Below are positions 1 through 12,683 of a stretch of DNA of 64,000 nt, in pieces. Both the position numbers and the translations under genes were made by a program. The stretch is from Spirodela intermedia. Taxonomy: Eukaryota > Streptophyta > Magnoliopsida > Alismatales > Araceae. The DNA lies in NCBI GenBank assembly GCA_902729315.2, contig LR746270.1:608501-672500 (forward strand), given 5' to 3'. Numbering within the stretch: position 1 is the first letter of the stretch; each line of letters begins with the position of its first letter. The notes beneath the pieces are model-generated. The model had not been told where the DNA came from. It did no database searches and worked only from the letters and a program-made list of their open reading frames with translations.

Positions 1-2942
1 GGAGAACAACTTCACCGGGGGGATTCAGCCTTCTCTGGGTTCTATTCCCGGCCTTCGGATACTAGAGCTCGACCAAAATCCCTTGGGCGGCCCGATCCCT
101 TCTTCCTTGGGGAATCTCCGGCTGCTCGAGAAACTGGTTCTCAACAAGGCCGCATTGAATTCTTCCATCCCGACAGGTCTGGGAAGTTGCAGGAACCTTA
201 GCTACCTCGAACTGTCCGGCAACCAGCTGACGGGAGAGTTGCCGCTTTCCCTCGCGGGCATTGGGGCAATGTCGGAATTCGGCGTCTCGGACAATCTTCT
301 CTCCGGCGAGATTCCGGCGGTCTTCTTCCGCAATTGGACTCTCCTTAGATCATTCCAAATTCAAAATAATTCCTTCACCGGTCTGATTCCTCCCGAGATC
401 GGACTGGCGAGGAACCTCACGACCCTGTTCCTCTACTCGAACAAGCTAACAGGATCCATCCCCCTGGAGATCGGGAATTTGATAAATCTGGAATCGATCG
501 ATTTCTCTGACAACTCGCTCAGCGGACAGATCCCACCTACCATCGTAAAGCTTCAGCGGCTTACCAAGCTGCTCCTGCAAGTAAATAATCTCACGGGCCC
601 GATCCCAGAAGAGATCGGAAACATGACGGCTCTCCAGTCAATAGACCTCGACACCAACCAGCTCAGCGGGGAGATTCCCACAAGCATCACCAAACTCAAG
701 AATCTTTATTTCTTATTCCTTTACAAGAACAGCTTCAGAGGCAGAGTCCCACCCGATTTGGGGAAGAATGGGCTGTTAGCCAACGTGAGCTTCTCGATCA
801 ACAGATTATCCGGCGAACTGCCGCAAGACTTGTGCAAAGGCTACGGGTTAGTACACTTCACTGCATCCGAGAACAACTTCACCGGACGACTCCCAAGCTG
901 CCTGCGGAATTGTTCGAAGCTCCAGAGGGTCCGCCTGCACTCGAACCACTTCACCGGGGACATAGCGGAAGTATTTGGCGTACATCCGGAGTTGCGGTAC
1001 CTGGAACTCACGGGAAACCAGTTGACCGGCGAGCTCTCGCCGGATTGGGGACGATGCGTGAAGCTCGAATCTCTTCTGCTTGGTGGCAATAGAATCACCG
1101 GGAAGATCCCTTCGGTGCTTTTGAGCTTGCCAGAGCTACGAAACGTGGATTTATCTTCCAATCTCCTCACAGGAGAGATTCCCCCCCTCCTGGGCAATTC
1201 GAGCAAGGTGTTTAGTCTCAACCTGAGCCACAATCGGATCTCCGGCGAGATTCCTCCGGCGATCGGCGACCTCTCCGAGCTCCGACAGCTGGATTTATCC
1301 GGCAACAGGCTTCTCGGCTTAATTCCTGCCCAGCTCGGCGCACTCGATAAACTACAGGCGCTGGATCTGAGCGACAACAATCTCACGGGAAGAATACCAG
1401 ATGAGCTCGGGAACCTGGTCAGTCTGCAGATGTTACTGGATCTCAGCAATAATTCCCTCTCCGGCCCCCTACCATCTAACTTAGGCAAGCTGATCAATCT
1501 GGAGGTCCTCAACGTATCCCACAATCACCTCTCCGGCTCAATACCCAACAGTTTCTCCGGCATGGTAAGCTTAAACTCTGTGGATTTCTCCTACAACAAT
1601 CTGACGGGACGCGTACCGAGCTGGGACGTCTTCCGGAACGCCTCTGCCGAGACTTTCGCTGGGAACTCGCTCTGTGGAGACATCGCCGGGTTGCCCGCCT
1701 GTGAAACTAATTCCACTAGGAAGAAAGACAATAACAGCTGGAAGATCACCGTCCCCGTCGCTGTCCCCGTGGCCTTCTCGGTTGTCGTCATCGTCGTCTT
1801 CACTGCTGTGATCTTCTTCTACCGCCGTAGGCGAGGGCGGAATGTCCTCGAGGCGGTCGGCCACCGCGGGGAGAATTACAAATCGGTCGCGTGGGAGAGG
1901 GAGGGGAAGTTCACCTTCATCGACATAGTCCACGCCACCGACAACTTTGCTGAGGCCTTCTGCATCGGCAAGGGGGGATTCGGCACCGTCTACAGGGCGA
2001 AGCTCCCCACGGGGCAGGTCGTGGCCGTCAAACGTCTCAGCCTAGCGGAGTCGTCAGACATCCCGGAGGCCAGCCTGAGGAACTTCGAGAACGAGATCCG
2101 GGCGCTGACGGAGGTCCGCCACCGGAACATCGTCAAGCTGCACGGCTCCTGCTCGAGTTCCGGCCGCATGTACTTGGTCTACGAGTACCTGGAGAAGGGA
2201 AGCCTGCAGAAGGTGCTCTACGGGGAGGAAGGCGGCGTGGGCGGGAAGTTCGATTGGGGGGCCAGAGTCCGAGTTGTCCGGGGGGTGGCCCACGCCCTCT
2301 CCTATCTCCACCACGACCACTCCCCCCCCATTGCCCACCGCGACGTGAAGACAAGCAATATCCTTTTGGAAGCCGACTTCGAGCCGCGGCTGTCCGACTT
2401 CGGCACCGCCAAGCTCCTGTTCGCTGATTCCTCCAACTGGACCGGCGTCGCCGGCTCCTACGGCTACATGGCTCCAGGTAAAACCAAAGAGACGGTCGCC
2501 GTCCCCGCACATATCCTAAGTCCTGCGGTCGGTTCCTTTGGTGTTGACCAAGCCTGACTCCCCGGGTGGTTGCCGTGCAGAGCTAGCGTTCACGATGAAG
2601 GTGACGGAGAAGTGCGACGTGTACAGCTTCGGGGTGGTGGCGCTGGAAGTCATGCTGGGGAAGCACCCGGCGGACCTGATGGCCTCCCTGTCCTCCTCCG
2701 CTGACGGCGAGGCGCTGCTGTTGAAGGACGTCCTCGACCAGCGCCTGTCCCCTCCGACGGGGCAGCTGGCGGAGGAGGTCGTGTTCGTGGTCAAGATGGC
2801 CCTGGCCTGCACCAACGAGGACCCGGAGGCTCGACCCACCATGAGGTTCGTGGCTCAGGAGATCTCTGCCCGAACCCAAGCTTACCTCTCCGAGCCGTTC
2901 GGCACCATCACCGTCGGCAAGCTCGCCGTGTTTAAGAAGTAG
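1..2942 (+). CDS. LRR receptor-like kinase, array copy 1 (5' truncated by window edge)
   Basis: Predicted plasma-membrane receptor kinase with an extracellular LRR domain, one membrane span and a cytoplasmic Ser/Thr kinase. The window starts inside the LRR region, in frame from base 2, so signal peptide and N-terminal repeats are missing. About 20 LRRs of the plant type follow, then the cysteine pair around 1670–1703, a hydrophobic span near 1745–1820 and a basic stop-transfer run. The kinase keeps the glycine loop GKGGFGTVY, the VAVK lysine, HRDVKTSN and DFG, so it looks active. Exon 1 ends at 2477, the intron is 2478–2580 (GT–AG), and exon 2 runs 2581–2942; splicing restores the APE motif ([20 protein letters not shown]). 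The kinase resembles MIK2/At1g35710 (LRR-XII) proteins; subfamily is inferred. It is nearly identical to copy 2 over the shared region. The ligand is unknown. Confidence 0.93.
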
Positions 2943-4640
2943 CCGATCGGGGAGATACGGATGAAGCGAGCGCCGTCCAGGTGTCTGTTCCAGGCATCCC
3001 CGTTGACTTGAAAAGTCTCCTCTCCACCGGCATCGATTGACCACATGTTTGGGCCTAGAGTGACATTTGCTGAGATGAGCTCTCGGGGGAAAGGGAGGGC
3101 GGTGGGGTAGGGATTCCTGTTTTTCTTTTTTTCTGTACATATATATGCGAGAGCAGAAAGTGCAAAATTAATATTTGCCAAGGTGTGAGAGGGTTCTTCT
3201 TTTCTTTTTCCCCACCGCTGTTTGCCAGTTATCCCGTTATTTCCTTTTTCCTTGCCAACGATTTTAATAAATATTAGTTTTCTCAAAACCCTATTTTTCA
3301 TTCGGCCCATCTCATCTTCTGGGCTTGACCAAGAGAAAACAGTCGTTCATTGGGCCTTCATTGGGCTTCAGTCCAAAGGCCGGAACACTCGGAGCAACAA
3401 GATTACCGGGCCTGGGCTTCAGACGTCAGCACGCGATGGAGCGGGGGATTGGGTTTCGGATGGGTCGAATCAGGCGATAGCGGACCGGAGGACGGTTGTG
3501 GGCGTGGAAACTATTCGACGCACTTTCTCCCGTTGCGGAGAAGAACGCAGAGAAAGGGGTGGTAGCCCAGATCGAGCGTGGCCTATTAGGCCCAGAAACA
3601 GGAAAGTCATGGGAGAGCATTCCCCTTTAAATGGAGAGGGGATTCGAGCGTGGAAATGTGAAGCGGGCCCTTCAACCTCAGCCTTCTCCGATCCTATGAG
3701 AGAGAATACATTATCCATTGATGAAGAAAAGTCTACTGCGCGTCGTGAAGAGATGCCTGGTGCCGGAGGGTGACCAAGGCCCGTTCGGGGCGAGAATCGA
3801 GGTGGGCCGACCTTGACCCCGTGACATTTTCACCAAGCTGCTTTAAGGGCTGCTAAATCCATATTTTCTTAATTTTATCTTACATCTCGTGTGAAAATAT
3901 TGGCTCTTGAAATCGTCCAATTCATTAATTTTGGAATCAGGGTAAAATGAATTTCATCCGTCAACTTATGATAAATAATAGATTGATTTTCATGATTTGA
4001 AAATCTCCATTATTTTCTCAAATTTTTAAATATGGCACAATCTTATGTAGAAACAATAAAAACTCTAGGAAGAATTACAATTATGATGATGCGAGAACAA
4101 GAGATTGCTGTTCCCAAAGTTGGCTAAATATCATGCTAAGAGGAGAGGTGTGTGAATTAGCTCTCTAATAATTCCTAATTTTCTGGTGTTCTAGATAATT
4201 GGGTTGAGTAAGTTGAGTTAAAACACTAGCTCTAGATAATGCATACCAATAAGAAATGAAGATCCTTTTATGGTGGTATAACCTTAGTCTACATCTACTT
4301 ACCACTGATTCTTTTTCTATTGTTTATAAGAGAAAATAGTGTTTGAAATTCATGGGATAAGTAAATCACGCTTACATGACATGCAACATAGGGTTATCTT
4401 CCCATTATTACATAAAGAAACTTTCTTTATATATAAATTTATGAAATTAATTGATTTAGTGAGCATATGAATGCATAAAAAAGTTTTGATAATTGGACTA
4501 CTAGAAAGATAATGCTGATTGAGACACAAATGGATCAAGCTGGTATGCAAGACTTTAGTTTGTTTTCTATAGAGAAAAAATGATTTCAATTGTTGCAATT
4601 TAGATGGTTGAGATTTGATCAATTAAATATTTTCTAAGGG
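2943..4640 (+). repeat. 3'-flank block of RLK copy 1, shared along the array
   Basis: Sequence after the copy 1 stop is similar to the flanks of copies 2 (12684–13812), 3 (23608–24530) and 4 (from 37251, resuming after the Copia insertion). Shared marks include the post-stop stretch beginning ccgatcggggaga, a GGGCCTGACCAA-like stretch, and an AT-rich tail with AGATTGATTT and AACAAGAGATTG. Around 4515–4640 it also resembles 42,090–42,240. It presumably holds the 3' UTR. No credible gene was seen. Confidence 0.7.
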
Positions 4641-5459
4641 AACCTTTTGTCTATTGGATTTATACTCACACTAAGATCAAGAAAGTTTGAATTGATTCTA
4701 TCATAATTTTAACTTCTTACCATCTTAATTTTCTTGAGCCGCTATTTTAATTGATTTCTATAAATCTCAAAATCTTGAGCACACTAGGAACTTCAAGGCT
4801 GATTACAAGGTTTTGAGTATGAACCTAGATAGGCTAAAGCTGACTACTATGCTCAATTGTGTGATTTAGACACACCACTCATTTTATCTTAGGAGAATAA
4901 AGATAAAATTTCACCATGAACATTTTTCCCATATTTGATGAATAGGTGAATTGATGAAGAAAATTTAACTACATTTGATTTTCATCTATCTTTTCATGTT
5001 TGTGAGCTATTTGATTGTAAATAATATCATCTTCGAGAATAGGCTGAGGATAACAATCAAAATTTGCATGCTAACACAATGTCTTCTCATCATTGAAGTG
5101 AATTTCAAATTATATTGAATTTCATAACACGTGAGGTTAATAAAATACCTTTACATGTATGTAGCCATCATCAAAGTACTTTAGGCTTGCCAAAGCCTTC
5201 AATCTCCCCCTTTTTGATGTTAGTAAATCTTAAATAAGTGGAAGGGTCAAATGGAGTAGTAATAAGCGAAATAGAGGATAAGACTAAATAAAAATAGAAA
5301 TTGAACTTGAAAATTCCTCATTTCTGTACTTATTTGTCACTCAAACACAAAGTTCTAGAAAATGAATCCAACATTCCTTTAAGAGGCATAACATATTTAT
5401 GTTATTTTCAGAACAACAAATATCAATGAACGCAATCAAACATACTTTCTACATTCAAT
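4641..5459. other. AT-rich spacer, no gene seen
   Basis: AT-rich sequence with stops in all frames and no recognisable domain. It separates the copy 1 3' flank from the pseudogene block. Confidence 0.5.
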
Positions 5460-5643
5460 TTCTAATAGTCAAGCCCAGTTTTTTTATAATTTAAAATTAT
5501 TTTCAGGTTGTAGTGTATTCAATGTATTTTAAGCATTTAGCCTTTTCTTATCCCACTCCCCCTTTCTTTATCCTCCCCCATTCTCCGAATTTTCTTCTCA
5601 TGAAAGTTCAGCTCCTTCTGAATTGCACAGCTCATTTCGACAG

Positions 5644-5942
5644 ATGTAGAAAGTGAGCGAAGGGAAGGGCACCTTCCGGCCGCTTGTCGTCCTCGCCTGA
5701 GAGGTGATCGGAAAGAAGACCTTCAAGCGGATGCGATACAGAGCCATCGACCTCCACTCGCAGGTAACCCCCTAAAAGCTCCCTTCGCTCCGCCGCCACC
5801 CGCCTCTTCTTTCTCCACGCGAGCTCTTTCCCGCGGGCCGGATGCCGGAGCTGACCCCACGCCGTGAAGGTGATCGCAGAGTTCTGCTGTACGATCAGCG
5901 CGGACGGCAAGCAGAGGCAAGGCCTCATCCATCTAGCGAAGG
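5644..5942 (+). pseudogene. PGR5 pseudogene fragment (block A)
   Basis: Corresponds to PGR5 exon 1 from the mature-protein start (MKNVNEGKG in the intact gene) through the intron and most of exon 2. The second codon is TAG and another in-frame TGA follows the LVVLA stretch, so it cannot encode PGR5. The intron donor after HSQ (5763) survives, so this was a DNA-level copy and not a retrocopy. Exon 2 (from 5870) still reads ADGKQRQGLI. The transit-peptide region and the last codons are absent. Confidence 0.88.
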
Positions 5943-6356
5943 TCTCCACTTCTGACGCCTTAATTTTGTATACAATTTCCAGTTTTTTGGCGCTCGAAGG
6001 CATTCGGTCCCCATTATTTAATGCACGTGGTTCTGATTAATTAACATTTTCGGCCTTAGAAATTGAATCCACACTAAGCTCATGTCATAATTTTCTTCTT
6101 ATATTATATCCATGTGAAAAAGAAATCCCCCAGAAATCATGTAATCAAATTGAAAAACTGTATTTATCTATAAGAAAAATACCCCACTGAAAATTCTTCA
6201 AAGAAGATAATTCAAAGCGTGGTTCCCGGAAAAGTGATATTCAGAAGCTAAGAATGAATGACTGAACCGGCAAACAAGAAGACGAATTCGAGGAAGAACA
6301 TACGAAGGGTGGAGAGTTATGATAGAAGACTAGAATTTACGGAATCAGATAACTCT

Positions 6357-6524
6357 TGGCGGGATCCTGCAGAGAACCCTCCACGTTAGGCAAGGATCTT
6401 CGGCAGGTGGATGAGCAAAGTCCAATGTTTCCATTAAGGATGAGGGAGAGGCTTACGTGGAAGTTTTAGGTGATATTGTCGGCGGAATCTACGATCTCCT
6501 TCCATTTCCTCCTCATGCACATCT
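6357..6524 (-). pseudogene. eIF(iso)4E 3'-exon relic (block A)
   Basis: On the minus strand 6459–6524 matches eIF(iso)4E exon 4: RKWKEI is readable, but an in-frame TAA replaces the Tyr codon of the NITYNFH stretch. The region near 6357–6375 retains the start of exon 5 (CTGCAG acceptor followed by GATCCCGCCAAGAG) and then diverges. No upstream exons 1–3 are present in the block. It is antisense to the RLK genes. Confidence 0.82.
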
Positions 6525-6529
6525 GTCAC

Positions 6530-6711
6530 TGAAGGGTTGACTAGTTCAGCACGTTGTTGGAGCAGAAGCGAGGCGAACTCAGCCCATGTCAGAGGAGAAT
6601 CTAGAGGTTCTTCAGCCTATGATTACAGATAGGAGAGAGTCTTGAGGGCAGTTAGGTCTCTCTATTTTTCGGAATCTCAACTACCCTCTACTACTGTGGA
6701 TCTCCACTTTC

Positions 6712-6751
<40 letters not shown>

Positions 6752-6994
6752 ATAAATAGAACCATATTCTCTTTCTTACCAACTTTATTCTCCTCGTTTC
6801 TTCTATTGGTTTTTGCCAATTGATTTATCTTCTCTCCTCCTCTATTATTATATGTTCTTCTGAGAATTTATTGCATCTATTTCATTTTCACCTTTCTCGT
6901 CACATTCTAGATCTTGGTGTTCACTACATCTGTCACTGGGCCTACCACCTCTTGCTCTGTTCTTACTCTTCTGCTGCGCCATTTTATTTTTATA
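6530..6994 (+). mobile_element. 465-bp insertion, possible solo LTR
   Basis: Absent from block B and from the source locus, where the flanking bases are continuous. It is bounded by GTCAC (6525–6529) and GTCAT (6995–6999), an imperfect 5-bp target-site duplication. It starts with TG, contains a long CT run and a TATAAATA box at 6751, and has no coding capacity. These traits fit a solo LTR, but the 3' end (TATA rather than CA) is atypical, so the class is uncertain. Confidence 0.55.
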
Positions 6995-8430
6995 GTCATA
7001 TTTCATGAAGGCCCTGCTGTTAGACTTGTCTCATGATAGAGTAACCCCACATTGGAAGTAAACAATAAATTTCAGATGCACTACAAAGTAGCCCGCGTAA
7101 TGGAAAAATAAAGCGAATGTGGGGAAGAGATGGTCCAATGCATGCAAGTTTTTAGACGCATGCAGAAAGGAACGGTTCATTGTGGCATTTGGCTAAGAAA
7201 AATCAGATCAAGTTCATGCAAGGGTGTGTCCTTTAATTCCGTCATTTTTTCTTGACCTGGTATGGAGAACTAGGCTTAAAATGATTAATGTGCAATTAAA
7301 AATCCGAGTATTGACAAAGGTACTTGAATGCTCAATAATAAATGTATTTCTCCCACAAGAGTTAAATGTTATGACTCTCCAATATTCTAAAAGGAAGTTA
7401 GAAGATTTTAGTGAGGCCAACTGATTCCTAGATGATTTCCTAAGCTTATTATAATTTTTTTCCCAGATGCTGTCCCTGGAAATTTGATAAGGGATTGTGA
7501 TTTTAATATGATCACAATCATTATCCAAACAGCACCAAGTAGAGCAATGAAAGCCAGGAGCTAGTTTCGCGCTCAGAATATAAACGTAGAAAACAGTAAA
7601 AAAAAGGTAAACCTTGATACAGTTCATAAATGCCAAGTTATCACCGATAGTAAAAGGCAATGTAATATATCACATTTATCACCGATGAGAGCAAAAAGTA
7701 TCTGCATTGTAGCAATAGATGCGTCTCATTTTCACTATGAAAGAGTCGTATGGCAAAAAAATATGATTCACTTGGCGAAGATTAGAATGGTCCGGCCAGT
7801 CAAATTTGCTGCCGGTTAAATCTTGAAATGACTCCTAGGTAGACAAATCTCAGTCCCAACATATTTTGCAAAAAATGGGAAAAAAAATATGACATTTCAA
7901 AAAGCAAGCACATGATCACATCCAAACTGTTCTTTATTTCAAGTAGCGAATTTCGGGAAGCAAAGACTAGATCATGCAAGTGAACTCTGATTTGAGCTGT
8001 CATATTAGATGATTAAATAATAACATTCACTTTAACATTGATCATCTTGTTCCACATCTTCTAAAGCCATAGTTGTAGCATGGAAAACGAACCCTTTCAA
8101 TCATATATAGCCTCTCATTAGCTTTTCCACAAAATTAGCTAAAGCCACTCGTTGAACTCTATTAAGCTAAAATTACCATAACACCAGTTCGAATTTTCTA
8201 TGACTATGCATATAGTTTAACTTAGAGTAAGCAGGCGAGAAATAACGAAACCAAAAAGTTATTCTAAATTTACAACGTGAAACAGATTAGGATAGAAACA
8301 AATTCATCAGCCAAAATTCAGATTGAAGTATGCGATATGAAGCGTGAGATTAACCCATTCCCTTAAATGATTCATTTAAATAAACTCTGCGTCAGATCCA
8401 TCAGCAATTTCCTTCATTTCACAATGTATA

Positions 8431-9080
8431 CATATTATCACCGACGAATTGTTATTTCCTTCAGATCATGACGTGTGCGATTAGTCCCTCTCTACGTGTC
8501 AAGTTTCAGTAGTTTAATTTGATTCGATATCGATTCAGGAATTGACGTGCTCAAATAAAAGGCTATGATTGGATAATGATCGAACGCGTTTCGTTGAAAG
8601 TTAGGCAGTCGAACGTGTATCAGAGAAAACGACGCCTGTAGTGGCCGTTTGAGTTGACCAGTGGGATGTTCATCAGCACTGGTCGCATTAGCCTTTCAGA
8701 TTACTGTGTTTAGAAGCTCGGTTCACTGGTTCGATGCCCCCATAACTTGTCTTTATATGGGATTAGGTTATACCTCGGATTACTTTAATTCGAAAGTCAT
8801 CCTCCTGAGAATCTCTACCCCGCCCTCCGTCATAGCAGACCGGGTTCGACACTGGTAGTTAAGACCCGTTCGCATGGTGTGCCCTCTTTTCCTCCCTTCC
8901 CATGTAAGGAGAAGTTACCGGGGGGGTGGGGGGGGGGCGCATCGAACCAGTCAACCAGTGAACCAGTCAAGCTTCCGTATAAGCAAGCACAACGGTTTAT
9001 TCGCCCTCAGCAATCGCTACCAGGACGACGATTGCTCCTTGAGGTTCTACCAGATTGAGCAGAAACCCACGCCTTTTCTC
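8431..9080 (+). promoter_or_regulatory. 5' region of RLK copy 2
   Basis: Similar to 19,441–20,013 upstream of copy 3: shared TTGACCAGTGGG, TTTCAGATTACTGTG and TTCACTGGTT stretches. It therefore belongs to the duplicated RLK unit. TTTATATGGG near 8752 is a weak TATA candidate. A 15-bp G-rich run lies near 8920. Nothing else specific was found. Confidence 0.45.
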
Positions 9081-12000
9081 ATGTTCCTCCTCCTAGTGGT
9101 CGCCTTCTCTCTGTGCCGCTCACTGCCGGCGGCGGCGGGGGCGACGGAGGCCGAGGCGCTCGTGAGATGGAAGGCCAGCTTGGATCCCGCGCCGTCGCTG
9201 GCCTCTTGGAGGCTGGGCCTCAACGCTTCCGCCGCCAGCCCCTGCAGCTGGTCCGGCATCACCTGCAACTCCGCCCGCAGCAGCGTTGTCGGGATCAAGT
9301 TGGCCGACCATAAGCTTACTGGAACCACGGCTAATCTCGATTTCCCGTCGTTACGCAATCTCATTCGCCTCAACCTCGCCAACAACAAGCTGACTGGTTC
9401 CATTCCCGCCAACATCTCGGTGCTGTCCAAGCTCTCCTACCTCGATCTGAGCAACAACTTTTTCAACGGTACTCTGCCCCCGGAGATCTCTCAGCTCTCG
9501 GAGATCCTCGAGCTAGACCTCTCCCATAACAAACTCGGGGGACAGGTCCCGCGCCAGATAAGCCGTCTCCGCAAGTTGAGCTACCTTGACCTCTCCCATA
9601 ACGAATTCACCGGCCCGATCCTTGACACAGTGGCCGGAAATCTGACGATGCTCGAGATCCTCTACCTCTACGAGAACAAGTTCACCGGACAAATACCGAT
9701 CTCCATTTCCAGCCTTACCAGGCTTGAAGAGCTCAGTCTCGGGGCGAACAACTTCACCGGGGGGATTCAGCCTTCTCTGGGTTCTATTCCCGGCCTTCGG
9801 ATACTAGAGCTCGACCAAAATCCCTTGGGCGGCCCGATCCCTTCTTCCTTGGGGAATCTCCGGCTGCTCGAGAACCTGGTTCTCAACAAGGCCGCATTGA
9901 ATTCTTCCATCCCGACAGGTCTGGGAAGTTGCAGGAACCTTAGCTACCTCGAACTGTCCGGCAACCAGCTGACGGGAGAGTTGCCGCTTTCCCTCGCGGG
10001 CATTGGGGCAATGTCGGAATTCGGCGTCTCGGACAATCTTCTCTCCGGCGAGATTCCGGCGGTCTTCTTCCGCAATTGGACTCTCCTTAGATCATTCCAA
10101 ATCCAAAATAATTCCTTCACCGGTCTGATTCCTCCCGAGATCGGACTGGCGAGGAGCCTCACGACCCTGTTCCTCTACTCGAACAAGCTAACAGGATCCA
10201 TCCCCCTGGAGATCGGGAATTTGATAAATCTGGAATCGATCGATCTCTCTGACAACTCGCTCAGCGGTCAGATCCCACCAACCATCGTAAAGCTTCAGCG
10301 GCTGACCAAGTTAAGCTTCCAAATCAATAACCTCACTGGCCCGATCCCAGACGATATCGGAAACATGACGGCTCTTCAGACAATCGACCTCGACACCAAC
10401 CAGCTCAGCGGGGAGATTCCCACAAGCATCACCAAACTCAAGAATCTTTATTTCTTATTCCTTTACAATAACAGCTTCAGAGGCAGAGTCCCACCCGATT
10501 TGGGGAAGAATGGGCTGTTAGCCAACGTGAGCTTCTCGATCAACAGATTATCCGGCGAACTGCCGCAAGACTTGTGCAAAGGCTACGGGTTAGTATACTT
10601 CACTGCATCCGAGAACAACTTCACCGGACGACTCCCAAGCTGCCTGCGGAATTGCTCGAAGCTCGAGAGGGTCCGCCTGCACTCGAACCACTTCACCGGG
10701 GACATAGCGGAAGCATTTGGCGTGCATCCGGAGTTGCGGTACCTGGAACTCACGGGAAACCAGTTGACCGGCGAGCTCTCGCCGGATTGGGGACGATGCG
10801 TGAAGCTCGAATCTCTTCTGCTTGGTGGCAATAGAATCACCGGGAAGATCCCTTCGGTGCTTTTGAGCTTGCCAGAGCTACGAAACGTGGATTTATCTTC
10901 CAATCTCCTCACAGGAGAGATCCCCCCCCTCCTGGGCAATTCGAGCAAGGTGTTTAGTCTCAACCTGAGCCACAATCGGATCTCCGGCGAGATTCCTCCG
11001 GCGATCGGCGACCTCTCCGAGCTCCAACTGCTGGATTTATCCGGCAACAGGCTTCTCGGCTTAATTCCTGCCCAGCTCGGCGCACTCGATAAACTACAGG
11101 CGCTGGATCTGAGCGACAACAATCTCACGGGAAGAATACCAGATGAGCTCGGGAACCTGGTCAGTCTGCAGATGTTACTGGATCTCAGCAATAATTCCCT
11201 CTCCGGCCCCCTACCATCTAACTTAGGCAAGCTGATCAATCTGGAGGTCCTCAACGTATCCCACAATCACCTCTCCGGCTCAATACCGAACAGTTTCTCC
11301 GGCATGGTAAGCTTAAACTCTGTGGATTTCTCCTACAACAATCTGACGGGACGCGTACCGAGCTGGGACGTCTTCCGGAACGCCTCTGCCGAGACTTTCG
11401 CTGGGAACTCGCTCTGTGGAGACATCGCCGGGTTGCCCGCCTGTGAAACTAATTCCACTAGGAAGAAAGACAAAAACAGCTGGAAGATCACCGTCGCCGT
11501 CGCTGTCCCCGTGGCCTTCTCGGTTGTCGTCATCGTCGTCTTCACTGCTGTGATCTTCTTCTACCGCCATAGGCGAGGGCGGAATGTCCTCGAGGCGGTC
11601 GGCCACCGCGGGGAGGATTACAAATCGGTCGCGTGGGAGAGGGAGGGGAAGTTCACCTTCATCGACATAGTCCACGCCACCGACAACTTTGCTGAGGCCT
11701 TCTGCATCGGCAAGGGGGGATTCGGCACCGTCTACAGGGCGAAGCTCCCCACGGGGCACGTCGTGGCCGTCAAACGTCTCAGCCTAGCGGAGTCGTCAGA
11801 CATCCCGGAGGCCAGCCTGAGGAGCTTCGAGAACGAGATCCGGGCGCTGACGGAGGTCCGCCACCGGAACATCGTCAAGCTGCACGGCTCCTGCTCGAGT
11901 TCCGGCCGCATGTACTTGGTCTACGAGTACCTGGAGAAGGGAAGCCTGCAGAAGGTGCTCTACGGGGAGGAAGGCGGCGTGGGCGGGAAGTTCGATTGGG

Positions 12001-12683
12001 GGGCCAGAGTCCGAGTTGTCCGGGGGGTGGCCCACGCTCTCTCCTATCTCCACCACGACCACTCCCCCCCCATTGCCCACCGCGACGTGAAGACAAGCAA
12101 TATCCTTTTGGAAGCCGACTTCGAGCCGCGGCTGTCCGACTTCGGCACCGCCAAGCTCCTGTTCGCTGATTCCTCCAACTGGACCGGCATCGCCGGTTCC
12201 TACGGCTACATGGCTCCAGGTAAAACCCAGAGACGGTCGCCGTCCCTACTCATATCCTAAGTCCTGCGGTCGATTCCTTTGGTGTTGACCAAGCCTGACT
12301 CCCCCGGTGGTTGCCGTGCAGAGCTAGCGTTCACGATGAAGGTGACGGAGAAGTGCGACGTGTACAGCTTCGGGGTGGTGGCGCTGGAAGTCATGATGGG
12401 GAAGCACCCGGCGGACCTGATGGCCTCCCTGTCCTCCTCCGCTGACGGCGAGGCGCTGCTGTTGAAGGACGTCCTCGACCAGCGCCTGTCCCCTCCGACG
12501 GGGCAGCTGGCGGAGGAGGTCGTGTTCGTGGTCAAGATGGCCCTGGCCTGCACCAACGAGGATCCGGAGGTCCGCCCTACCATGAGGCTCGTGGCTCAGG
12601 AGATCTCCACCCGGAACCGGGCCTACTTCTCCGAGCCGTTCGGCACCATCACCGTCGGCAAGCTCTCCGAGTTAAAGAAGTAG
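9081..12683 (+). CDS. LRR receptor-like kinase, array copy 2 (complete)
   Basis: Predicted 1166-residue receptor kinase. Start chosen at 9081 because it begins a signal peptide ([12 protein letters not shown]); the frame stays open to an ATG at 8874, but that would bury the signal. Order: signal peptide 1–~22, LRRNT with CSWSGITC (about 55–62), about 27–28 LRRs to about 770, a C-terminal Cys pair (SLCGD…PAC), membrane span about 801–825, kinase about 860–1150. [21 protein letters not shown] and DFGTAK are all present, so catalysis and an RD-type loop are expected. Exon 1 9081–12219, intron 12220–12321 (102 bp), exon 2 12322–12683; the junction rebuilds MAPELAF. The likely role is cell-surface perception, by similarity to MIK2-type LRR-XII kinases; the ligand is unknown. 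Confidence 0.95.

Larger units (their letters stand above)
5460..8430 (+). repeat. Block A: decayed duplicate of the PGR5–eIF(iso)4E locus
   Basis: From about 5640 to 8430 the sequence can be followed, with small gaps, against 43,580–45,960. It covers the PGR5 body, PGR5 intron, the eIF(iso)4E last two exons in antisense, and much of eIF(iso)4E intron 3 (for example ATCACCGATA near 7641 versus 45159, and CAGATCCATCA near 8394 versus 45932). The stretch 5460–5640 is shared with block B but not with the source. A 465-bp insertion at 6530–6994 is private to this block. The block ends about 650 bp upstream of the copy 2 start codon. Confidence 0.82.

Noticed and set aside
841-1524. Long antisense frames within the LRR regions (also at 10583, 21507 and 35256)
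   Set aside because: They repeat in every RLK copy as shadows of the periodic GC-rich LRR coding sequence.
8874-9080. Upstream start giving RLK copy 2 a 69-residue N-terminal extension
   Set aside because: The extension is low-complexity and would place the signal peptide internally; copies 3 and 4 begin naturally at the equivalent MFLLLVVA methionine.
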